Shown: positions 1-5,240 of the stretch, one piece after another
Layout: every line of letters begins with the position of its first letter
Position numbering within the stretch: position 1 is the stretch's first letter
Source of the DNA: an uncultured Eubacteriales bacterium
GTDB taxonomy: Bacteria; Bacillota; Clostridia; Peptostreptococcales; Anaerovoracaceae
NCBI GenBank assembly: GCA_902797405.1
Contig: CADBSP010000033.1
Span: 1 to 5,240 of the forward strand
Reading direction: 5' to 3'
DNA: 5,240 nt
Position numbers and translations under genes: made by a program
The notes under the pieces: model-generated
Told to the model about the DNA's origin: nothing
Seen by the model: only the letters and a program-made list of their open reading frames with translations
Databases searched by the model: none

Positions 1-1
1 C

Positions 2-916
2 TGCCTGAAAGGCGATTTCTCCAGCAAAAGACAAGAACGCCTGGCACTATACATTATGGAACTCTTAGGTCTCAACCTAAGAAGGGTTGGCCTGGCTACC
101 GCGGAGCACCCATTCTCAACCAATATGGGGTCTCACTTCGATGAGAGAATTGTCACCAAATATTCCAGAAAAGATTTCACTTTTTCTCTATACACAATGC
201 TATATGAATGTGGACACGTCCTGAGCGAGATGGGTCAGGACGATGCCGTCGGGTATACAGTTATCGATGGCAGTGCGACCATGGGATTCTTGGAGAGCCA
301 AATGCGATTCTATGAAAACATGGTTGGAAGAAGTAAGACTTTCATAAACTTTTTGTATCCAAAACTGCAAACATTTTTTGCCGATTCACTAAGAAAATGT
401 TCCCCTGATGAGCTCTATCTGGCAGTCAACAAAGTTACCAAAGGCCCCATAAGAATGGGCTCTGATGAAGTGACAAATAACCTTCACGTTCTCATCAGAT
501 ATGAAATCGAAAAAGCGATGATGGATAAAAGCATGACTATCCAGGACCTTCCGGATGCTTGGGCTGAGAAGTATAGGGAATACCTGGGTTTTGAGGTAAA
601 AGACCCTACGCAGGGAGTCCTTCAGGATATCCACTGGGCTGATGGTGCAATCGGTAGCTTCCCAACGGCGGTTCTCGGTAACGTCTACTCGGCAGTGATC
701 GTAGAAAAAATGAGGGAAGACCTCGACTTTGAGACCTGCCTGAAAGAAGGCAATTTTACCGATATAAACAAGTGGCTTCGTGAACATTTTTGGAGATGGT
801 CCGGGATATATGATACCGGCAAAATCATGGAGCAATATGTTGGAGTCAAATCGATTAGCAGCGAACCATATATAAAATATCTGACAAATAAATATAGCGA
901 AATATATAATTTATAA
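2..916 (+). CDS. M32 carboxypeptidase paralogue, 5'-partial, probably catalytically inactive
   Basis: This is the C-terminal ~304 residues of a protein homologous to the M32 (Taq-type) metallocarboxypeptidase encoded just downstream. The frame is open through the left edge, and the residues before the first ATG at 56 (CLKGDF..., LYIMELLGL) still align with the neighbour (CLAGDF..., LYLMDVLGL). The ATG at 56 has no ribosome binding site, so the true start lies outside the window. Family motifs kept are HPF, the IRxxSD segment and GVLQDIHW. Altered motifs are HEXXH, which reads YECGH (codons 203-217, first zinc-ligand His replaced by Tyr), HESQ, which reads LESQ, and DxRxT, which reads DERIV. 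RTESDEATY has become RMGSDEVTN, and GYFP has become GSFP. From family knowledge, loss of the first HEXXH His should abolish normal zinc binding, so I infer a pseudoenzyme or an early-decaying copy. The frame is undamaged over 300 codons. It lies 76 bp upstream of its paralogue on the same strand, so co-transcription is possible. The family call is firm; inactivity is inferred. Confidence 0.88.
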   Translation, partial: CLKGDFSSKRQERLALYIMELLGLNLRRVGLATAEHPFSTNMGSHFDERIVTKYSRKDFTFSLYTMLYECGHVLSEMGQDDAVGYTVIDGSATMGFLESQMRFYENMVGRSKTFINFLYPKLQTFFADSLRKCSPDELYLAVNKVTKGPIRMGSDEVTNNLHVLIRYEIEKAMMDKSMTIQDLPDAWAEKYREYLGFEVKDPTQGVLQDIHWADGAIGSFPTAVLGNVYSAVIVEKMREDLDFETCLKEGNFTDINKWLREHFWRWSGIYDTGKIMEQYVGVKSISSEPYIKYLTNKYSEIYNL

Positions 917-980
917 AACCAAATCGTTATCAACCATAGACTATAAGTGTAGAGCAATAAACCAATTATTAACTGCTACA

Positions 981-988
981 GAAAGGAA
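981..988 (+). promoter_or_regulatory. Ribosome binding site of the intact M32 carboxypeptidase
   Basis: GAAAGGAA lies 4-5 bases before the ATG at 993 and is a good Shine-Dalgarno match. It supports that start over later in-frame ATGs. No convincing promoter hexamer pair was seen in the 76-bp gap after the upstream paralogue, so the gene may depend on read-through from upstream. Confidence 0.75.
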
Positions 989-992
989 ACAC

Positions 993-2492
993 ATGGAACT
1001 CAATAAGGCAAGGCAAGACTTAATTAAGCTACAACAAAGAATGGCTGCATATTCCCATGCAACCGGAGCAATTCACTATGACGGAGAAACGGTAGCACCA
1101 AAGGGCACCTACCAAAACCGTGCCCAGTCCCTGGCGATTCTATCGGAAGAGATGTATAAGATTTCAACGAGTGCGGAAACCGTAGAACTACTGGAATTCC
1201 TGGATGCCAACAAAGAATCCTTGGATGAGAAAGAACGTAGGATGGTATACCTGATGCTTAAGGGGCTCAGGGATATGAAGAAGATTCCAATGGATGAATA
1301 CGTGGAATACAGAAGACTGCTGGTTCAGTCTGAAGCAGTCTGGGAAAAGGCAAAGCGTAATAACGACTTTGAAAGCTACCGGCCATATCTGGAGAAGGTC
1401 TTTGCTACAACAAAGAAATTCGCAGAATATTGTGCACCGGAAAAAGACCCATATGACTATTGGCTAAACGAATACGAAGAAGGCATGGACATGAAGTTCT
1501 GCGATGAATTCTTCGGAGAACTAAAAGAAAGAATCGTTCCGCTGCTTCATAAAATCGCGGAAAAACCTCAGGTTGATGACAGCTGCCTAGCGGGAGATTT
1601 CCCGGAATATAAGCAGGAAGAACTATCGCTTTATTTGATGGATGTACTTGGCCTGGATAAGGAACACGTCGGTTTATCAACAACCGAGCATCCATTTACA
1701 ACTAGCCTGGGCTCGCACCTGGACGAAAGAATAACCACACACTATCACAGAGACAACTTCGCATCATCTCTATACAGTGTCGTTCATGAAGGCGGACATG
1801 CGCTCTATGATACAGGATCAGAGGACGATCTAGCATACACTGTTTTAGATGGTGGCGTGTCCATGGGAATCCACGAGAGCCAAAGCAGATTCTATGAGAA
1901 TCTAATCGGAAGAAGCAAGCCTTTTATAAAGCATATTTATCCGAAGCTGGTGGAACTGTTCCCGACTCTCAGCCAATACACGGAGGACGACCTCTACCAT
2001 GCAGTCAATAAGGTCATGCCTTCCTTCGTCAGAACGGAATCCGATGAGGCCACATACTGTCTCCACGTCATGATTCGCTACGAATTGGAAAAAGCCATTC
2101 TGCATGATGAATTGGAAGTGAAGGATCTTCACGCAGCATGGAATGCCAAATACAAGGAATACCTGGGAGTCGACGTTCCGAACGACACAAAGGGAGTTCT
2201 TCAGGACAGCCATTGGTCCTTCGGCGCAATCGGATATTTCCCATCCTATGCTTTAGGTAATGCCTATGGCGCACAGTTCATGAAGAAGATGAAGGAAACC
2301 GTAGATGTGGAAGAATGCTTATCAAAGGGAGACCTTGGCCCAATTAATGAGTGGAACCGCGAATATATATGGAAACACGGATCGCTGTACGAACCAAAGG
2401 AAATCCTGGAGAGAGTACTAGGTGAACCTTTCTCCACCGACCCATATCTAACATACTTGGAAGAAAAATTTGGAGAAATCTACGGCCTGTAA
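993..2492 (+). CDS. M32 family (Taq-type) metallocarboxypeptidase, complete
   Basis: A zinc metallocarboxypeptidase that releases C-terminal amino acids from peptides with broad specificity (not proline), as known for the family (EC 3.4.17.19). No signal peptide is visible, so it is probably cytoplasmic and acts in peptide turnover. Its 499 residues match the usual ~500 of the family. Signature motifs are all present: HPF (233-235), DERIT (244-248), the zinc site HEGGH (265-269, with Glu266 as catalytic base), HESQSRFYEN (294-303, with Glu295 as the expected third zinc ligand), VRTESDEATY (346-355), and GVLQDSHW followed by GAIGYFPSYALGN (401-423). The N-terminal ~200 residues are charged and helical-looking, as expected for the family's helical fold. 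The start at 993 is supported by GAAAGGAA just upstream. An intrinsic terminator ~25 bp after the stop ends the unit. The upstream neighbour is a paralogue (~50% identity by hand alignment) with ruined motifs, so this copy presumably supplies the enzymatic activity. Confidence 0.96.
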   Translation: MELNKARQDLIKLQQRMAAYSHATGAIHYDGETVAPKGTYQNRAQSLAILSEEMYKISTSAETVELLEFLDANKESLDEKERRMVYLMLKGLRDMKKIPMDEYVEYRRLLVQSEAVWEKAKRNNDFESYRPYLEKVFATTKKFAEYCAPEKDPYDYWLNEYEEGMDMKFCDEFFGELKERIVPLLHKIAEKPQVDDSCLAGDFPEYKQEELSLYLMDVLGLDKEHVGLSTTEHPFTTSLGSHLDERITTHYHRDNFASSLYSVVHEGGHALYDTGSEDDLAYTVLDGGVSMGIHESQSRFYENLIGRSKPFIKHIYPKLVELFPTLSQYTEDDLYHAVNKVMPSFVRTESDEATYCLHVMIRYELEKAILHDELEVKDLHAAWNAKYKEYLGVDVPNDTKGVLQDSHWSFGAIGYFPSYALGNAYGAQFMKKMKETVDVEECLSKGDLGPINEWNREYIWKHGSLYEPKEILERVLGEPFSTDPYLTYLEEKFGEIYGL

Positions 2493-2516
2493 TAATCAAA
2501 ATATATAGAAATAACT

Positions 2517-2551
2517 GAGGGGCGCTTCTGTCTTTGGAGCGCCCTTTGTGT
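2517..2551 (+). terminator. Intrinsic terminator after the M32 carboxypeptidase
   Basis: GGGCGCT at 2520-2526 pairs perfectly with AGCGCCC at 2538-2544. Two more inner pairs (one G-U) leave a 7-nt loop, and A-T/G-T pairs extend the base of the stem. It is followed by TTTGTGT, a short imperfect T tract. The position ~25 bp after the stop codon fits a rho-independent terminator separating the peptidase unit from the serpin gene. Confidence 0.85.
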
Positions 2552-2666
2552 AAATAAGCAGTTCACTTATCAGAGAGAAAAATCTTTTTCAAATGTGACG
2601 AGAGTATAAAAAAAAGGGACATCTATTAGGAGCCCTTAACATAAGGCAATCAATTAAAGGTAAGAC
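2552..2666 (+). promoter_or_regulatory. Leader/promoter region of the CWB2-serpin gene (promoter not pinned down)
   Basis: About 115 bp lie between the upstream terminator and the serpin ribosome binding site, so the serpin promoter should be here. A TATAAA hexamer at 2605-2610 could be a -10 element, but no good -35 lies 16-18 bp upstream, so the assignment is weak. Downstream, AAGGG (2614-2618) can pair with CCCTT (2633-2637), a small hairpin. On the minus strand this hairpin is followed by eight T and resembles a weak terminator. No known riboswitch was recognised. Confidence 0.3.
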
Positions 2667-2672
2667 AGGAGG
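2667..2672 (+). promoter_or_regulatory. Consensus ribosome binding site of the CWB2-serpin gene
   Basis: A perfect AGGAGG sits 6 bases before the ATG at 2679. It fixes the start codon and suggests efficient translation. The resulting N-terminus is a classic export signal, which supports the same start. Confidence 0.9.
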
Positions 2673-2678
2673 ATTAAA

Positions 2679-5009
2679 ATGTTTGGAAAAAAGAGAACAG
2701 GAAAGAATAATTTGGCAGTAATCTCTTTGGGATTAGCCTTACTCATGGTAGCAATGAGTGCAATCTCAGGGGTAGCGGGTTGGGCTACACTGGTTTATGC
2801 CGATGAATCTGTGGGTGAAGATGTGGATGCGCTCCAAAATCTAAGATTTGCAGGTAAAGACCGCTATGAAACAGCCTTTGCTATTGCGGATTATCTTTGT
2901 TCCGGAGAATCAGACGGACCGTTTAATGGCGTTACAGTAGCATATGGAGGAAACTTCCCGGACGCGCTCTCTGCGGGATATCTTGCAGCAGAAGACAGTA
3001 ACTGCCCTATTTTACTGATTAATCCTGATAAAGAAACTAAAGTGCTGGAGTATATAAAGAAGAATGCGGATAAGGACGCATATATCTATTTAGTTGGCGG
3101 AAAATCCGTGGTTAGCGAAAGATTTGAGAAAAATGTAAAAGCTGCAGGGTTCGAAAACGTCGTGAGACTCGCAGGAAAAAATAGATATGACACCAATATG
3201 ACTATTCTTAGATATTTACATCCTGCGCCGGAAGGCAGTGGAGAATATACAGGAATACCTCTTCCACAGGACCTTCTAATCGCGACCGGAAAGAATTTCC
3301 CGGATGCACTCTCCGCTTCAGCGGTATTTCAAATGCCTTTGATGCTCGTAGCAGATAAGCTAAATAAAGATCAACTGGACTGGATAAAGAAAGTAGGAAT
3401 CAAAAGCTTTACTATAGTCGGAGGAACAAGCGCTGTATCCCAGGGCATAGAGGATGAGCTTAATAAGCTTGGAATGGTAAAGAGACTGGCGGGAGCTAAC
3501 CGCTGGGAAACTTCCATCAAAGTTGCAGAAGAATTCTTTGGTTCTCACACAGCGATTCTTGCTACAGGGCATAACTTCCCGGATGCATTATCTGCTGCGC
3601 CTTTGGCCGAGCGTCTATTATCGCCTATAATCCTCGTTGGAGAGAATAATTGGCAGCATGCCGAAAAATACGTAGAGCATAACAGATTCTCTACTGCAGC
3701 GATAGTCGGAGGCACCTCAGTGATTTCCGATGAATTGGTAGAAAAGATCATGGAAAACTGGAATGCGATTGCACCGGTTCATTACAGGGCAAGCGTAGTT
3801 AATGATTTCTCTGCAGAACTATTAAAGTATAGCGAGAGAATGATTTCCGAAAAGGGAGAGCTGGGCAACACTTTGCTCTCACCTATATCTGCGCTCTACG
3901 CACTTAAGATGACAGAAACCGGAGCAGCAGAAAATACATATACAGAAATTGAAACCCTAATAATGGGAGATAATGGCGGCACTTATTCATCAATGGATAT
4001 GGCCGGATACCTGGATGAGGTTGCAAGATATAGAGATAGATTAGATCCACCACCGGTTCCGTATGCCGGGGAAGATGGTGGAGCAATCGATAGTTCCGGC
4101 GGTTCCAATGAAGATAAGGAAGTCGCACCACAGCTTAGCATAGCCAATTCCATGTGGATAAAGGATGATCCTAACCTGGAGGTGAAAGAGGAGTTCATTG
4201 AATATAACGAACGCGAATATAAGGCAGGCGTATTTAAAACCGTCTTTGATGAGGCTGCCAGACTGAGAATAAATAGCTGGATAGAAGAGCATACCGGAGG
4301 AACCATAAAAGACATGCTATCAGAGCTTTCGGATGATGCGATCATGCTCCTTATTAATGCTCTTGCCTTTGATGCAAACTGGTATGAACCTTTTGACGCA
4401 AAAAATGTGGAAACAGACGGCATCTTCCACGGAACCAAAGGGGATACAAAGGTTCCTTTGATGCGCAGCATGGAATATAACTATCTGGTAGACGATAACG
4501 CAACAGGTTTCCTTAAATCTTATGAGGGCTTAAACTTCGCCTTCGCAGCGCTTCTTCCGGATACGGGTGTAAATATAGATGACTATGTTCAGAGTCTAAC
4601 AGGGGACAAACTGAGCAGAATCTTGGCAAATCCAATCGGCCACGATGTTTTAATCAAACTTCCGAAGTTTGAAGTTGAAAGTGCCATGAGCCTAAGCGAT
4701 ACACTTAAGACTATGGGTATCAAAGATGCCTTTGATCCAATTCGTGCAGATTTCAGCGAACTCGGAAAATACAATGTGCCGGGATTCAATATCTGTGTCG
4801 GAGATGTTCTCCAGAATACATATATCAAGGTTGATGAAAAGGGAACAAAGGCCGGAGCTGCAACTGTAGTAGTTGTGGACGTTGCGTCTGCCCCAATCGA
4901 TCAGAAGCCTCCGTTTGAAGTATACCTGGATCGTCCATTCGTCTATATGCTGATAGATACCAATGAGCATATGCCGCTCTTCATCGGCGTAATCAGAAAT
5001 CTCGGATAG
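2679..5009 (+). CDS. Exported cell-wall-anchored serpin: signal peptide, three CWB2 repeats, C-terminal serpin domain
   Basis: A predicted surface-displayed protease inhibitor of 776 residues. Residues 1-41 are a signal peptide: basic start (KKR...K), hydrophobic core at about 11-30, likely cleavage after VYA (39-41). Three CWB2 modules follow at about 55-150, 161-255 and 267-356. Each has R(L/F)AGxxR(Y/W)(E/D)T, (N)FPDALSA and VGGxS.(V/I)S motifs; this module, usually in threes, binds wall polymers non-covalently. Residues ~370-776 are a serpin: LLSPISAL (399-406), LSIANSMWI (486-494), NALAFDANWYEPF (560-572), LPKFEVES (661-668), DRPF (751-754), and the hinge EKGTKAGAATV (720-730). The small-residue P14-P9 hinge favours an inhibitory, loop-inserting serpin over a non-inhibitory one. 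Counting from Gly722 as P15 gives P1-P1' = Ala736-Ser737, which points to elastase- or subtilisin-like targets (inferred). Oddities are a Pro/Gly/Ser-rich insert (455-482) and Gln712 at the usual shutter His position. The gene has its own RBS and lies after a terminator, so it is probably monocistronic. Confidence 0.95.
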   Translation: MFGKKRTGKNNLAVISLGLALLMVAMSAISGVAGWATLVYADESVGEDVDALQNLRFAGKDRYETAFAIADYLCSGESDGPFNGVTVAYGGNFPDALSAGYLAAEDSNCPILLINPDKETKVLEYIKKNADKDAYIYLVGGKSVVSERFEKNVKAAGFENVVRLAGKNRYDTNMTILRYLHPAPEGSGEYTGIPLPQDLLIATGKNFPDALSASAVFQMPLMLVADKLNKDQLDWIKKVGIKSFTIVGGTSAVSQGIEDELNKLGMVKRLAGANRWETSIKVAEEFFGSHTAILATGHNFPDALSAAPLAERLLSPIILVGENNWQHAEKYVEHNRFSTAAIVGGTSVISDELVEKIMENWNAIAPVHYRASVVNDFSAELLKYSERMISEKGELGNTLLSPISALYALKMTETGAAENTYTEIETLIMGDNGGTYSSMDMAGYLDEVARYRDRLDPPPVPYAGEDGGAIDSSGGSNEDKEVAPQLSIANSMWIKDDPNLEVKEEFIEYNEREYKAGVFKTVFDEAARLRINSWIEEHTGGTIKDMLSELSDDAIMLLINALAFDANWYEPFDAKNVETDGIFHGTKGDTKVPLMRSMEYNYLVDDNATGFLKSYEGLNFAFAALLPDTGVNIDDYVQSLTGDKLSRILANPIGHDVLIKLPKFEVESAMSLSDTLKTMGIKDAFDPIRADFSELGKYNVPGFNICVGDVLQNTYIKVDEKGTKAGAATVVVVDVASAPIDQKPPFEVYLDRPFVYMLIDTNEHMPLFIGVIRNLG
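4836..4898 (+). other. Serpin reactive-centre loop coding segment
   Basis: Codons for residues 720-740 encode the mobile loop that baits the protease. Aligned by family knowledge to alpha-1-antitrypsin (Glu342 = P17), Glu720 is P17, Gly722 P15, Thr723 P14, Ala725-Gly726-Ala727-Ala728 P12-P9, Thr729 P8, Val730-Val733 P7-P4, Asp734 P3, Val735 P2, Ala736 P1 and Ser737 P1'. The scissile bond would fall between codons 4884-4886 and 4887-4889. Register by one residue is the main uncertainty. Confidence 0.7.
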
Positions 5010-5068
5010 ATTGCATAGATGTAGCGGCTTCATAGTTTCCTCGAAAACCATGAGAATATTAAATAATT

Positions 5069-5165
5069 AAGCCGAGAGGGATGGGAGCCGTGAAACGTCC
5101 TCGAATTATGCGAGGTTATTTAAAACAAAGCCGAGAGGGGATGGGCACTGTGAAACGTCCTCGAA
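5069..5165. repeat. Two near-identical 37-38 bp direct repeats, ~60-bp period
   Basis: Copy 1 spans 5069-5105 and copy 2 spans 5128-5165. Both begin AAGCCGAGAGGG and end TGAAACGTCCTCGAA. They differ by one inserted G and a few bases in the middle (GGAGCCG versus GGCACTG). An AT-rich spacer of 22 bp lies between them. A degenerate trace of the repeat end (TTTCCTCGAA, 5036-5045) sits exactly one 60-bp period upstream, hinting at a third, decayed unit. Within each copy CGAG near the start can pair with CTCG at the end. CCTCG (5099-5103) can also pair with CGAGG (5111-5115) across a 7-nt loop. The function is unknown. Confidence 0.8.
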
Positions 5166-5180
5166 ATTTGCAATAATACC

Positions 5181-5240
5181 AAAAAAATAAAAAGCACCTT
5201 CGTGGAGTCATCAACGGGGGTCCCCAGCCCACTGGATGAC
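5181..5240. terminator. Probable terminator-like inverted repeat truncated by the window end
   Basis: An A-rich tract (5181-5193) is followed by AGCACCTTCGTGGA and GTCATC (5207-5212). GTCATC is the exact reverse complement of the last six bases, GATGAC (5235-5240). The 22-nt interior contains a GGGG/CCCC pair. Read on the minus strand, the A-rich tract is a T-rich tail after the stem, as in an intrinsic terminator. If pairing continues past the edge, the next bases would be TCCACGAAGGTGCTTTTT, giving a long bidirectional terminator that would also end the serpin transcript. Only the six inner pairs are actually visible. Confidence 0.45.

Larger units (their letters stand above)
5010..5240. 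other. Non-coding tail after the serpin gene
   Basis: No ORF with a ribosome binding site or recognisable product was found on either strand in these 231 bases. The segment holds a weak hairpin just after the serpin stop (CATAGTTT at 5031-5038 with AAACCATG at 5045-5052, one mismatch, no T run), the tandem repeats, an A-rich tract, and an inverted repeat cut off at the right edge. No strong T-tailed terminator for the serpin is complete inside the window. Confidence 0.6.

Noticed and set aside
56..58. ATG at 56 as the start of a short M32 protein
   Set aside because: No Shine-Dalgarno upstream, and the frame before it aligns with the neighbour's sequence, so it is an internal Met.
389..957. 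Minus-strand open frames opposite the first M32 paralogue
   Set aside because: They overlap a frame with clear homology, have no ribosome binding sites and no recognisable product; they are shadows of the coding strand.
2605..2610. TATAAA as the -10 element of the serpin promoter
   Set aside because: No acceptable -35 at normal spacing; it lies in an A-rich run where such hexamers arise by chance.
2608..2637. Minus-strand terminator (AAGGG/CCCTT stem followed by eight T)
   Set aside because: The stem has only five pairs with a long loop, and no minus-strand gene exists in the window for it to terminate; noted only as a leader hairpin.
3983..4471. 162-codon minus-strand open frame opposite the serpin domain
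   Set aside because: Antisense to a well-supported domain, with Ser/Leu-rich composition typical of a mirrored frame and no ribosome binding site; not reported as a gene.
5069..5165. CRISPR array
   Set aside because: Only two full copies, they differ internally and in length, the spacers are only ~22 bp and AT-rich, and no cas gene is present.
5069..5165. Hammerhead ribozyme or group II intron domain V, suggested by GAAACGTC and AGCCG...GAAA
   Set aside because: The hammerhead CUGANGA core and the intervening stems are missing, and the domain V stem pairing does not form; these are isolated short matches.

Overview
The window reads as a Gram-positive, low-to-moderate G+C anaerobe, most likely a member of Clostridia. 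The evidence is strong AGGAGG-type ribosome binding sites, intrinsic terminators, M32 carboxypeptidases of the Bacillota type, and an exported protein carrying three CWB2 (cell wall binding repeat 2) modules, an anchoring system typical of Clostridia such as Clostridioides and its relatives. I cannot name genus or species from the sequence alone. All three genes are on the plus strand.

Layout: (1) From the left edge to 916 is the C-terminal part of an M32-family metallocarboxypeptidase paralogue whose frame is open to the window edge. Its zinc-binding and neighbouring signature motifs are altered (YECGH instead of HEXXH). (2) At 993-2492 is a complete 499-residue M32 carboxypeptidase with all signature motifs intact. 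The two are tandem paralogues, about 50% identical over roughly 284 aligned residues by hand count. An intrinsic terminator follows at about 2517-2551. (3) At 2679-5009 is a 776-residue exported fusion protein: signal peptide, three CWB2 repeats, then a full serpin (protease-inhibitor family I4) domain ending in a recognisable reactive-centre loop. (4) The last 230 bases hold no gene. They contain two near-identical 37-38 bp direct repeats at about 60-bp spacing, with a degenerate trace of a third, and then an A-rich tract followed by an inverted repeat cut by the window end.

Functionally, the intact M32 enzyme would trim C-terminal residues from peptides in the cytoplasm (no signal peptide is visible). 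Its altered neighbour is probably a non-catalytic or repurposed relative. The CWB2-serpin fusion would display a one-shot protease inhibitor on the cell wall. This suggests defence against host or community serine (or cysteine) proteases. No shared pathway between the peptidases and the serpin can be shown: the terminator separates them, so they are probably distinct transcription units. The most interesting items are the wall-anchored serpin with a predicted Ala-Ser scissile bond, the active-site-ablated tandem M32 paralogue, and the unexplained repeats downstream of the serpin.
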